Positions 42,101-55,700 of a DNA stretch of 64,000 bases are shown in pieces (position 1 is the stretch's first letter; each line of letters starts with the position of its first letter). Position numbers and translations under genes: made by a program. Source of the stretch: Anaspis maculata (Eukaryota; Arthropoda; Insecta; Coleoptera; Scraptiidae); contig OX421966.1 of NCBI GenBank assembly GCA_949128115.1, positions 4,836,001 through 4,900,000 of the forward strand. Direction: 5' to 3'. Below the pieces are notes generated by a model, which searched no databases, was not told the origin of the DNA, and saw only the letters and a program-made list of their open reading frames with translations.

Positions 42101-45100
42101 TAACAATTGTGTCTTTTTTTTTATATTTGTGTTCGTTCGTCAGATGTTGCGTTTGGGAAGAGTAGCTGCCAACTTCAAAAGTGGTGACCGATCGTTTTCA
42201 AAGCACGTGGGTTGAAGCCTGAAGTCACATGGGTTGAAGCCTGGAGTCACGTGGGTTGAAACCTGAACTTTTTGGATAACAATTGTGTCTTTTTTTCTAT
42301 ATTTGTGTTCGTTCGTCAGATGTTGCGTTTGGAACAAGTAGCTGCCAACTTCAGAAGTGGTGACCGATCGTTCCAAAAGTCACGTGGGTTGAAGCCTGGA
42401 GTCACGTGGGTTGAAGCCTAAAGTCACGTGGGTTGAAGCCTGAACTTTTTGGATAACAATTGTGTCTTCAGTTTTTTTATATTTGTGTTCGTTCGTCAGA
42501 TGTTGCGTTTGGAACAAGTAGCTGCCAACTCCAAAAGTGGTGACCGATCGTTTCAAAAGTCACGTGGGTTGAAGCCTGAAGTCACGTGGGTTGAAGCCTG
42601 AAGTCACGTGGGTTGAAACCTGAAGTCGCGTGGGTTAAAACCTGAACTTTTTGGATAACAATTGTGTCTTTTTTTCTATATTTGTGTTCGTTCGTCAGAT
42701 GTTGCGTTTGGAACAAGTAGCTGCCAACTTCAGAAGTGGTGACCGATCGTTCCAAAAGTCACAAGGGTTGAAGCCTAGAGTCACGTGGGTTGAAGCCTAA
42801 AGTCACGTGGGTTGAAGCCTGAACTTTTTGGATAACAATTGTGTCTTCAGTTTTTTTATATTTGTGTTTGTTCGTCAGATGATGCGTTTGGAACAAGTAG
42901 CTGCCAACATCAAAAGTGGTGACCGATCGTTTTAAAAGTCACGTGGGTTGAAGCCTGAAGTCACGTGGGTTGGAACCTGGAGTCACGTGGATGAAAACCT
43001 GAACTTTTTGGATAACAATTGTGTCTTTTTTCCTATATTTGTGTTCGTTCGTCAGATGTTGCGTTTGGAAAGAGTAGCTGCCAACTTCAAAAGTGGTGAC
43101 CGATCGTTTTCAAAGTCACGTGGTTTGGAGCCTGAAGTCACGTGGGTTTAAGCCTGGAGTCACGTGGGTTCAAACCTGAACTTTTTGGATAACAATTGTG
43201 TCTTTTTTTCTATATTTGTGTTCGTTCGTCAGATGTTGCGATTGGAAAGAGTAGCTGCCAACTTCAAAAGTGGTGACCGATCGTTTTCAAAGTCACGTGG
43301 GTTGAAGCCTAAAGTCACGTGGGTTGAAGCCTGAAGTCACGTGAGTTGGAGCTCGAAGTCACGTGGGATAAAACCTGAACTTTTTGGATAACAATTGTGT
43401 CTTTTCTTCTATATTTGTGTTCGTTCGTCAGATGTTGCGTTTGGAACAAAAAGCTGCCAACATCAAAAGTGGTGACCGATCGTTTTGAAAGTCACGTGGG
43501 TTGAAGCCTGAAGTCACGTGGGTTGGAGCCTGGAGTCACGTGGGCTCAAACCTGAATTTTTTGGATAACAATTGTGTCTTTTTTTCTATATTTGTGTTCG
43601 TTCGTCAGATGTTGCGTTTGGAACAAGTAGCTGCCAACTTCAGAAGTGGTGACCGATCGTTCCAAAAGTCACGTGGGTTGAAGCCTAGAGTCACGTGGGT
43701 TGAAGCCTAAAGTCACGTGGGTTGAAGCCTGAACTTTTTGGATAACAATTGTGTCTTCAGTTTTTTTATATTTGTGTTTGTTCGTCAGATGATGCGTTTG
43801 GAACAAGTAGCTGCCAACATCAAAAGTGGTGACCGATCGTTTTAAAAGTCACGTGGGTTGAAGCCTGAAGTCACGTGGGTTGGAACCTGGAGTCACGTGG
43901 ATGAAAACCTGAACTTTTTGGATAACAATTGTGTCTTTTTTCCTATATTTGTGTTCGTTCGTCAGATGTTGCGTTTGGAAAGAGTAGCTGCCAACTTCAA
44001 AAGTGGTGACCGATCGTTTTCAAAGTCACGTGGTTTGAAGCCTGAAGTCACGTGGGTTTAAGCCTGGAGTCACGTGGGTTCAAACCTGAACTTTTTGGAT
44101 AACAATTGTGTCTTTTTTTCTATATTTGTGTTCGTTCGTCAGATGTTGCGATTGGAAAGAGTAGCTGCCAACTTCAAAAGTGGTGACCGATCGTTTTCAA
44201 AGTCACGTGGGTTGAAGCCTGAAGTCACGTGGGTTGAAGCCTGAAGTCACGTGAGTTGGAGCTCGAAGTCACGTGGGATAAAACCTGAACTTTTTGGATA
44301 ACAATTGTGTCTTTTCTTCTATATTTGTGTTCGTTCGTCAGATGTTGCGTTTGGAACAAAAAGCTGCCAACATCAAAAGTGGTGACCGATCGTTTTGAAA
44401 GTCACGTGGGTTGAAGCCTGAAGTCACGTGGGTTGGAGCCTGGAGTCACGTGGGCTCAAACCTGAACTTTTTGGATAACAATTGTGTCTTTTTTTCTATA
44501 TTTGTGTTCGTTCGTCAGATGTTGCGTTTGGAAAGAGTAGCTGCCAACTTCAAAAATGGTGACCGATCGTTTTCAAAGTCACGTGGGTTGAAGCCTGAAG
44601 TCACGTGGGTTGAAGCATGAAGTCACGTGGGTTAAAACCTGAACTTTTTGGATAACAATTGTGTCTTTTCTTCTATATTTGTGTTCGTTCGTCAGATGTT
44701 GCGTTTGGAACAAGTAGCTGCCAACATCAAAAGTGGTGACCGATCGTTTCAAAAGTCACGTGGGTTGGAGCCTGAAGTCACGTGGGTTGAAGCCTGAAGT
44801 CACCTGGGTAAAAACCTGAACTTTTTGGATAACAATTGTGTCTTTAGTTTTTTGATATTTGTGTTCGTTCGTCAGTTGTTGCGTTTGGAACAAGTAGCTG
44901 CCAACTCCAAAAGTGGTGACCGATCATTTCAAAAGTCACGTGGGTTGAAGCCTGAAGTCACGTGGGTTGAAACCCGAAGTCACGTGGGTTAAAACCTGAA
45001 CATTTTGAATAACAATTGTGTCTTTAGTTTATTGATATTTGTGTTCGTTCGTCAGATGTTGCGTTTGGAACAAGTGGCTGCCAACTCCAAAGGTGGTGAC

Positions 45101-47749
45101 CGATCGTTTCAAAAGTCACGTGGGTTGGAGCCTGGAGTCACGTGGGTTGGAGCCTGAAGTCACGTGGGTTGAAGCCTGAACTTTTTGGATAACAATTGTG
45201 TCTTTAGTTTTTTGATATTTGTGTTCGTTCGTCAGATGTTGCGTTTGGAACAAGTAGCTGCCAACTCCAAAAGTGGTGACCGATCGTTTCAAAAGTCTTG
45301 TGGGTTGAAGCCTGAAGTCACGTGGGTTGAAGCCTGAAGTCACGTGGGTTAAAACCTGAACTTTTTGGATAACAATAGTGTCTTTTCTTCTATATTTGTG
45401 TTCGTTCTTCAGATATTGCGTTTGGAAAGAGTAGCTGCCAACTTCAAAAGTGGTGACCGATCGTTTTCAAAGCACGTGGGTTGAAGCCTGAAGTCACGTG
45501 GGTTGAAGCCTGTAGTCACGTGGGTTAAAACCTGAACTTTTTGGATAACAATTGTGTCTTTTTTTCTATATTTGTGTTCGTTCGTCAGATGTTGCGTTTG
45601 GAACAAGTAGCTGCCAACTTCAGAAGTGGTGACCGATCGTTCCAAAAGTCACGTGGGTTGAAGCCTGGAGTCACGTGGGTTGAAGCCTGAAGTCACGTGG
45701 GTTGAAGCATGAACTTTTTGGATAACAATTGTGTCTTCAGTTTTTTTATATTTGTGTTCGTTCGTCAGATGTTGCGTTTGGAACAAGTAGCTGCCAACTC
45801 CAAAAGTGGTGACCGATCGTTTCAAAAGTCACGTGGGTTGAAGCCTGAAGTCACGTGGGTTGGAGCCTGAAGTCACGTGGGTTGAAACCTGAAGTCACGT
45901 GGGCTAAAACCTGAACTTTTTGGATAACAATTGTGTCTCTTCTTCTATATTTGTGTTCGTTCGTCAGATGTTGCGTTTGGAACAAGTAGCTGCCAACATC
46001 AAAAGTGGTGACCGATCGTTTTAAAAGTCACGTGGGTTGAAGCCTGAAGTCACGTGGGTTGGAGCCTGGGGTCACGTGGGTTCAAACCTGAACTTTTTGG
46101 ATAACAATTTCGTCATGTTTTTTTGATATTTGTGTTCGTTCGTCAGATGTTGCGTTTGGAACAAGTAGCTGCCAACTCCAAAAGTGGTGACCGATCGTTT
46201 TAAAAGTCACGTGGGTTGGAGCCTGAAGTCAAGTGGGTTGAAGCCTGAAGTCACGTGGGTTGAAGCCTGAAGCACGTGGGTCAAACCTGAACTTTTCGGA
46301 TAACAATTGTGTCTTTACTTCTATATTTGTTTTCGTTCACCAGATGTTGCGTTTGGAACAAGTAGCTGCCAACATCAAAAGTGGTGACCGATCGTTTTAA
46401 AAGTCACGTGGGTTGAAGCCTGAAGTCACGTGGATTGGAACCTGGAGTCACGTGGATAAAAACCTGAACTTTTTGGATAACAATTGTGTCTTTTTTCCTA
46501 TATAATTGTTCGTTCGTCAGATGTTGCGTTTGGAAAGAGTAGCTGCCAACTTCAAAAGTGGTGACCGATCGTTTTCAAAGTCACGTGGTTTGAAGCCTGG
46601 AGTCACGTGGGTTGAAGCCTGGAGTCACGTGGGTTCAAACCTGAACTTTTTGGATAACAATTGTGTCTTTTTGTCTATATTTGTGTTCGTTCGTCAGATG
46701 TTGCGATTGGAAAGAGTAGCTGCCAACTTCAAAAGTGATGACCGATCGTTTTCAAAGTCACGTGGGTTGAAGCCTGAAGTCACGTGGGTTGAAGCCTGAA
46801 GTCACGTGAGGTCAAACCTGAACTTTTTGGATAACAATTGTGTCTTTTCTTCTATATTTGTGTTCGTTCGTCAGATGTTGCGTTTGGAACAAGTAGCTGC
46901 CAACTTCAAAAGTGATGACCGATCGTTTTCAAAGTCACGTGGGTTGAAGCCTGAAGTCACGTGGGTTGAAGCCTGAAGTCACGTGAGGTCAAACCTGAAC
47001 TTTTTGGATAACAATTGTGTCTTTTCTTCTATATTTGTGTTCGTTCGTCAGATGTTGCGTTTGGAACAAGTAGCTGCCAACTCCAAAAGTGGTGACCGAT
47101 CGTTTCAAAAGTCACGTGGGTTGAAGCCTGAAGTCACGTGGGTTGAAACCCGAAGTCACGTGGGTTAAAACCTGAACATTTTGGATAACAATTGTGTCTT
47201 TAGTTTATTGATATTTGTGTTCGTTCGTCAGATGTTGCGTTTGGAACAAGTGGCTGCCAACTCCAAAGGTGGTGACCGATCGTTTCAAAAGTCACGTGGG
47301 TTGGAGCCTGGAGTCACGTGGGTTGGAGCCTGAAGTCACGTGGGTTGAAGCCTGAACTTTTTGGATAACAATTGTGTCTTTAGTTTTTTGATATTTGTGT
47401 TCGTTCGTCAGATGTTGCGTTTGGAACAAGTAGCTGCCAACTCCAAAAGTGGTGACCGATCGTTTCAAAAGTCTTGTGGGTTGAAGCCTGAAGTCACGTG
47501 GGTTGAAACCTGAACTTTTTGGATAACAATTGTGTCTTTTCTTCTATATTTGTGTTCGTTCGTCAGATGTTGCGTTTGGAACAAGTAGCTGCCAACATCA
47601 AAAGTGGTGACCGATCGTTTTGAAAGTCTCGTGGGTTGAAGCCTGAAGTCACGTGGGTTGGAGCCTGGAGTCACGTGGGTTCAAACCTGAACTTTTTGGA
47701 TAACAATTGTGTCTTTTTTTCTATATTTGTGTTCGTTCTTCAGATATTG
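33200..47749 (+). repeat. Higher-order repeat block, copy 1 (~14.5 kb)
   Basis: This block recurs at ~49765-64000. The offset is 16,565 bp from ~33200 to ~38880, 16,229 bp from ~39400 to ~47480, and 16,251 bp to the window end. The -336 bp shift lies between 38880 and 39400, where copy 2 switches to sequence like that at ~42100-42300. The +22 bp shift is one extra sub-repeat. Elsewhere the match includes unit-specific variants such as AGTCAAAAGGGTTC. Confidence 0.9.
42900..44720 (+). repeat. ~910-bp tandem duplication inside the satellite
   Basis: Blocks starting near 42900 and 43810 repeat at a 910-bp offset, including the rare variants GATGATGCGTTTGG (at ~42878 and ~43788), CACGTGGATGAAAACC and GGAACAAAAAGCTGCC. 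Part of the same block also occurs 2,713 bp earlier, at ~40235-40790. Confidence 0.8.
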
Positions 47750-49764
47750 CGTTTGGAAAGAGTAGCTGCCAACTTCAAAAGTGGTGACCGATCGTTTTCA
47801 AAGCACGTGGGTTGAAGCCTGAAGTCACGTGGGTTGAAGCCTGAACTTTTTGGATAACAATTGTGTCTTTAGTTTTTTGATATTTGTGTTCGTTCGTCAG
47901 ATGTTGCGTTTGGAACAAGTAGCTGCCAACTCCAAAAGTGGTGACCGATCGTTTCAAAAGTCTTGTGGGTTGAAGCCTGAAGTCACGTGGGTTGAAGCCT
48001 GAAGTCACGTGGGTTAAAACCTGAACTTTTTGGATAACAATTGTGTCTTTTTTTCTATATTTGTGTTCGTTCGTCAGATGTTGCGTTTGGAACAAGTAGC
48101 TGCCAACTTCAAAAGTGGTGACCGATCGTTCCAAAAGTCACGTGGGTTGAAGCCTGGAGTCACGTGGGTTGAAGCCTGAAGTCACGTGGGTTGAAGCCTG
48201 AACTTTTTGGATAACAATTGTGTCTTCAGTTTTTTTATATTTGTGTTCGTTCGTCAGATGTTGCGTTTGGAACAAGTAGCTGCCAACTCCAAAAGTGGTG
48301 ACCGATCGTTTCAAAAGTCACGTGGGTTGAAGCCTGAAGTCACGTGGGTTAAAGCCTGAAGTCACGTGGGTTGAAACCTGAAGTCACGTGGGCTAAAACC
48401 TGAACTTTTTGGATAACAATTATTGTGTCTCTTCGTCTATATTTGTGTTCGTTCGTCAGATGTTGCGTTTGGAACAAGTAGCTGCCAACATCAAAAGTGG
48501 TGACCGATCGTTTTAAAAGTCACGTGGGTTGAAGCCTGAAGTCACGTGGGTTGGAGCCTGGGGTCACGTGGGTTGAAGCCTGAACTTTTTGGATAACAAT
48601 TGTCTCTTTTCTTCTATATTTGTGTTCGTTCGTCAGATGTTGCGTTTGGAACAAGTAGCTGCCAACATCAAAAGTGGTGACCTATCGTTTCAAAAGTCAC
48701 GTGGGTTGAAGCCTGGAGTCACGTGGGTTGAAGCCTGAAGTCACGTGGGTTGAAGCCTGAACTTTTTGGATAACAATTGTGTCTTCAGTTTTTTTATATA
48801 TGTGTTCGTTCGTCAGATGTTGCGTTTGGAACAAGTAGCTGCCAACTCCAAAAGTGGTGACCGATCGTTTTTAAAGTCACGTGGGTTGAGCCTGAAGTCA
48901 CGTAGGTTGAAGCCTGAAGTCACGTGGGTTGAAGCCTGGAGTCACGTGGGTTAAAACCTGAACTTTTTGGATAACAATTGTGTCTTTTCTTCTAGATTTG
49001 TGTTCGTTCGTCAGATGTTGCGTTTGGAACAAGTAGCTGCCAACATCAAAAGTGGTGACCGATCGTTTAAAAAGTCACGTGGGTTGAAGCCTGAAGTCAC
49101 GTGGGTTGGAGCCTGGAGTCACGTGGGTTCAAACCTGAACTTTTTGGATAACAATTTCGTCATTTTTTTTCGATATTTGTGTTCGTTCGTCAGATGTTGC
49201 GTTTGGAACAAGTAGCTGCCAACTCCAAAAGTGGTGACCGATCGTTTTAAAAGTCACGTGAGTTGAAGCCTGAAGTCACGTGGGTTGAAGCCTGAAGTCA
49301 CGTGGGTTAAAACCTGAACTTTCTGGATAACAATTGTGTCTTTACTTCTATATTTGTGCTCGTTCGTCAGATGTTGCGTTTGGAACAAGTAGCTGCCAAC
49401 ATCAAAAGTGGTGACCGATCGTTTTAAAAGTCACCTGAGTTGAAGCCTGAAGTCACGTGGGTTGGAGCTTGGAGTCACGTGGGTTCAAACCTGAACTTTT
49501 TGGATAACAATTGTGTCTTTTTTTCTATATTTGTGTTCGTTCGTCAGATGTTGCGTTTGGAAAGAGTAGCTGCCAACTTCGAAAGTGGTGACCGATCGTT
49601 TTAAAAGTCACGTGGGTTGAAGCCTAAAGTCACGTGGGTTGGAGCCTGGGGTCACGTGGGTTCAAACCTGAACTTTTTGGATAACAATTTCGTCATTTTT
49701 TTTTGATATTTGTGTTCGTTCGTCAGATGTTGCGTTTGGAACAAGTAGCTGCCAACTCCAAAAG

Positions 49765-52700
49765 TGGTGACCGATCGTTTCAAAAGTCACGTGGGTTGAA
49801 GCCTGAAGTCACGTGGGTTGGAGCCTGGAGTCAAAAGGGTTCAAACCTGAGCTATTTGGATAACAATTGTGTCTTTTTTTCTATATTTGTGTTCGTTCGT
49901 CAGATGTTGCGTTTGGAAAGAGTAGCTGCCAACTTCAAAAGTGATGACCGATCGTTTTCAAAGTCACGTGGGTTGAAGCCTGAAGTCACGTGGGTTGAAG
50001 CCTGAAGTCACGTGAGGTCAAACCTGAACTTTTTGGATAACAATTGTGTCTTTTCTTCTATATTTGTGTTCGTTCGTCAGATGTTGCGTTTGGAACAAGT
50101 AGCTGCCAACTCCAAAAGTGGTGACCGATCGTTTCAAAAGTCACGTGGGTTGAAGCCTGAAGTCACGTGGGTTGAAGCCTGAAGTCACGTGGGATAAAAC
50201 CTGAACTTTTTGGATAACAATTGTGTCTTTTCTTCTATATTTGTGTTCGTTCGTCAGATGTTGCGTTTGGAACAAGTAGCTGCCAACATCAAAAGTGGTG
50301 ACCGATCGTTTTAAAAGTCTCGTGGGTTGAAGCCTGAAGTCACGTGGGTTGGAGCCTGGAGTCACGTGGGTTCAAACATGAACTTTTTGGATAACAATTG
50401 TGTCTTTTTTTCTATATTTGTGTTCGTTCGTCAGATGTTGCGTTTGGGAAGAGTAGCTGCCAACTTCAAAAGTGGTGACCGATCGTTTTCAAAGCACGTG
50501 GGTTAAAGCCTGAAGTCACATGGGTTGAAGCCTGAAGTCACGTGGGATAAAACCTGAACTTTTTGGATAACCATTGTGTCTTTTCTTCTATATTTGTGTT
50601 CGTTCGTCAGATGTTGCGTTTGGAACAAGTAGCTGCCAACATCAAAAGTGGTGACCGATCGTTTTAAAAGTCACGTGGGTTGAAGCCTGAAGTCACGTGG
50701 GTTGGAGCCTGAAGTCACGTGGGTTCAAACCTGAACTTTTTGGATAACAATTGTGTCTTTTTTTCTATATTTGTGTTCGTTTCTCAGATGTTGCGTTTGG
50801 AAAGAGTATCTGCCAACTTCAAAAATGGTGACCGATCGTTTTCAAAGTCACGTGGGTTGAAGCCTGAAGTCACGTGGGTTGAAGCCTGAAGTCACGTGAG
50901 TTAAAACCTGAACTTTTTGGATAACAATTGTGTCTTTTCTTCTATATTTGTGTTCGTTCGTCAGATGTTGCGTTTGGAACAAGTAGCTGCCAACATCAAA
51001 AGTGGTGACCGATCGTTTCAAAAGTCACGTGGGTTGGAGCCTGAAGTCACGTGGGTTGAAGCCTGAAGTCACGTGGGTAAAAACCTGAACTTTTTGGATA
51101 ACAATTGTGTCTTTAGTTTTATGATATTTGTGTTCGTTCGTCAGTTGTTGCGTTTGGAACAAGTAGCTGCCAACTCCAAAAGTGGTGACCGATCATTTTA
51201 AAAGTCACGTGGGTTGAAGCCTGAAGTCACGTGGGTTGGAACCCGAAGTCACGTGGGTTAAAACCTGAACATTTTGGATAACAATTGTGTCTTTAGTTTA
51301 TTGATATTTGTGTTCGTTCGTCAGATGTTGCGTTTGGAACAAGTGGCTGCCAACTCCAGAAGAGGTGACCGATCGTTTCAAAAGTCACGTGGGTTGACGC
51401 CTGAAGTCACGTGGGTTGAAGCCTGGATTTTTTGGATAACAATTGTGTCTTTAGTTTTTTGATATTTGTGTTCGTTCGTCAGATGTTGCGTTTGGAACAA
51501 GTAGCTGCCAACTCCAGAAGTGGTGACCGATCGTTTGAAAAGTCACGTGGGTTGAAGCCTGAAGTCACGTGGGTTGGAGCCTGGAGTCAAAAGGGTTCAA
51601 ACCTGAGCTATTTGGATAACAATTGTGTCTTTTTTTCTATATTTGTGTTCGTTCGTCAGATGTTGCGTTTGGAAAGAGTAGCTGCCAACTTCAAAAGTGA
51701 TGACCGATCGTTTTCAAAGTCACGTGGGTTGAAGCCTGAAGTCACGTGGGTTGAAGCCTGAAGTCACGTGAGGTCAAACCTGAACTTTTTGGATAACAAT
51801 TGTGTCTTTTCTTCTATATTTGTGTTCGTTCGTCAGATGTTGCGTTTGGAACAAGTAGCTGCCAACTCCAAAAGTGGTGACCGATCGTTTCAAAAGTCAC
51901 GTGGGTTGAAGCCTGAAGTCACGTGGGTTGAAGCCTGAAGTCACGTGGGATAAAACCTGAACTTTTTGGATAACAATTGTGTCTTTTCTTCTATATTTGT
52001 GTTCGTTCGTCAGATGTTGCGTTTGGAACAAGTAGCTGCCAACATCAAAAGTGGTGACCGATCGTTTTAAAAGTCTCGTGGGTTGAAGCCTGAAGTCACG
52101 TGAGTTAAAACCTGAACTTTTTGGATAACAATTGTGTCTTTTCTTCTATATTTGTGTTCGTTCGTCAGATGTTGCGTTTGGAAAGAGTAGCTGCCAACTT
52201 CAAAAGTGATGACCGATCGTTTTCAAAGTCACGTGGGTTGGAGCCTGGAGTCAAAAGGGTTCAAACCTGAGCTATTTGGATAACAATTGTGTCTTTTTTT
52301 CTATATTTGTGTTCGTTCGTCAGATGTTGCGTTTGGAAAGAGTAGCTGCCAACTTCAAAAGTGATGACCGATCGTTTTCAAAGTCACGTGGGTTGAAGCC
52401 TGAAGTCACGTGGGTTGAAGCCTGAAGTCACGTGAGGTCAAACCTGAACTTTTTGGATAACAATTGTGTCTTTTCTTCTATATTTGTGTTCGTTCGTCAG
52501 ATGTTGCGTTTGGAACAAGTAGCTGCCAACTTCAAAAGTGATGACCGATCGTTTTCAAAGTCACGTGGGTTGAAGCCTGAAGTCACGTGGGTTGAAGCCT
52601 GAAGTCACGTGAGGTCAAACCTGAACTTTTTGGATAACAATTGTGTCTTTTCTTCTATATTTGTGTTCGTTCGTCAGATGTTGCGTTTGGAACAAGTAGC

Positions 52701-55700
52701 TGCCAACTCCAAAAGTGGTGACCGATCGTTTCAAAAGTCACGTGGGTTGAAGCCTGAAGTCACGTGGGTTGAAGCCTGAAGTCACGTGGGATAAAACCTG
52801 AACTTTTTGGATAACAATTGTGTCTTTTCTTCTATATTTGTGTTCGTTCGTCAGATGTTGCGTTTGGAACAAGTAGCTGCCAACATCAAAAGTGGTGACC
52901 GATCGTTTTAAAAGTCACGTGGGTTGAAGCCTGAAGTCACGTGGGTTGGATTCTGAAGTCACGTGGGTTCAAACCTGAACTTTTTGGATAACAATTGTGT
53001 CTTTTTTTCTATATTTGTGTTCGTTTCTCAGATGTTGCGTTTGGAAAGAGTATCTGCCAACTTCAAAAATGGTGACCGATCGTTTTCAAAGTCACGTGGG
53101 TTGAAGCCTGAAGTCACGTGGGTTGAAGCCTGAAGTCACGTGAGTTAAAACCTGAACTTTTTGGATAACAATTGTGTCTTTTCTTCTATATTTGTGTTCG
53201 TTCGTCAGATGTTGCGTTTGGAACAAGTAGCTGCCAACATCAAAAGTGGTGACCGATCGTTTCAAAAGTCACGTGGGTTGGAGCCTGAAGTCACGTGGGT
53301 TGAAGCCTGAAGTCACGTGGGTAAAAACCTGAACTTTTTGGATAACAATTGTGTCTTTAGTTTTATGATATTTGTGTTCGTTCGTCAGTTGTTGCGTTTG
53401 GAACAAGTAGCTGCCAACTCCAAAAGTGGTGACCGATCATTTTAAAAGTCACGTGGGTTGAAGTCTGAAGTCACGTGGGTTGGAACCCGAAGTCACGTGG
53501 GTTAAAACCTGAACATTTTGGATAACAATTGTGTCTTTAGTTTATTGATATTTGTGTTCGTTCGTCAGATGTTGCGTTTGGAACAAGTGGCTGCCAACTC
53601 CAGAAGAGGTGACCGATCGTTTCAAAAGTCACGTGGGTTGACGCCTGAAGTCACGTGGGTTGAAGCCTGGATTTTTTGGATAACAATTGTGTCTTTAGTT
53701 TTTTGATATTTGTGTTCGTTCGTCAGATGTTGCGTTTGGAACAAGTAGCTGCCAACTCCAGAAGTGGTGACCGATCGTTTGAAAAGTCACGTGGGTTGAA
53801 GCCTGAAGTCACGTGGGTTGAAGCCTGAAGTCACGTGGGTTTAAACCTGAACTTTTTGGATAACAATTGTGTCTTTTCTTCTATATTTGTGTTCGTTCGT
53901 CAGATGTTGCGTTTGGAACAAGTAGCTGCCAACATCAAAAGTGGTGACCGCTCATTTCAAAAGTCACGTGGGTTGAAGCCTGAAGTCACGTGGGTTGGAG
54001 CCTGGAGTCAAAAGGGTTCAAACCTGAGCTATTTGGATAACAATTGTGTCTTTTTTTCTATATTTGTGTTCGTTCGTCAGATGTTGCGTTTGGAAAGAGT
54101 AGCTGCCAACTTCAAAAGTGATGACCGATCGTTTTCAAAGTCACGTGGGTTGAAGCCTGAAGTCACGTGGGTTGAAGCCTGAAGTCACGTGAGGTCAAAC
54201 CTGAACTTTTTGGATAACAATTGTGTCTTTTCTTCTATATTTGTGTTCGTTCGTCAGATGTTGCGTTTGGAACAAGTAGCTGCCAACTCCAAAAGTGGTG
54301 ACCGATCGTTTCAAAAGTCACGTGGGTTGAAGCCTGAAGTCACGTGGGTTGAAGCCTGAAGTCACGTGGGATAAAACCTGAACTTTTTGGATAACAATTG
54401 TGTCTTTTCTTCTATATTTGTGTTCGTTCGTCAGATGTTGCGTTTGGAACAAGTAGCTGCCAACATCAAAAGTGGTGACCGATCGTTTTAAAAGTCTCGT
54501 GGGTTGAAGCCTGAAGTCACGTGAGTTAAAACCTGAACTTTTTGGATAACAATTGTGTCTTTTCTTCTATATTTGTGTTCGTTCGTCAGATGTTGCGTTT
54601 GGAACAAGTAGCTGCCAACATCAAAAGTGGTGACCGATCGTTTCAAAAGTCACGTGGGTTGGAGCCTGAAGTCACGTGGGTTGAAGCCTGAAGTCACGTG
54701 GGTAAAAACCTAAACTTTTTGGATAACAATTGTGTCTTTAGTTTTATGATATTTGTGTTCGTTCGTCAGTTGTTGCGTTTGGAACAAGTAGCTGCCAACT
54801 CCAAAAGTGGTGACCGATCATTTTAAAAGTCACGTGGGTTGAAGCCTGAAGTCACGTGGGTTGGAACCCGAAGTCACGTGGGTTAAAACCTGAACATTTT
54901 GGATAACAATTGTGTCTTTAGTTTATTGATATTTGTGTTCGTTCGTCAGATGTTGCGTTTGGAACAAGTGGCTGCCAACTCCAGAAGAGGTGACCGATCG
55001 TTTCAAAAGTCACGTGGGTTGACGCCTGAAGTCACGTGGGTTGAAGCCTGAATTTTTTGGATAACAATTGTGTCTTTAGTTTTTTGATATTTGTGTTCGT
55101 TCGTCAGATGTTGCGTTTGGAACAAGTAGCTGCCAACTCCAGAAGTGGTGACCGATCGTTTGAAAAGTCACGTGGGTTGAAGCCTGAAGTCACGTGGGTT
55201 GAAGCCTGGAGTCACGTGGGTTAAAACCTGAACTTTTTGGATAACAATTGTGTCTTTTCTTCTTTATTTGTGTTCGTTCGTCAGATGTTGCGTTTGGAAC
55301 AAGTAACTGCCAACATCAAAAGTGGTGACCGATCGTTTCAAAAGTCACGTGGGTTGAAGCCTGAAGTCACGTGGGTTGGAGCCTGGAGTCAAAAGGGTTC
55401 AAACCTGAGCTATTTGGATAACAATTGTGTCTTTTTTTCTATATTTGTGTTCGTTCGTCAGATGTTGCGTTTGGGAAGAGTAGCTGCCAGCTTCAAAAGT
55501 GGTGACCGATCGTTTTCAAAGCACGTGGGTTGAAGCCTGAAGTCACATGGGTTGAAGCCTGAAGTCACGTGGGATAAAACCTGAACTTTTTGGATAACAA
55601 TTGTGTCTTTTCTTCTATATTTGTGTTCGTTCGTCAGATGTTGCGTTTGGAACAAGTAGCTGCCAACTTCAGAAGTGGTGACCGATCGTTCCAAAAGTCA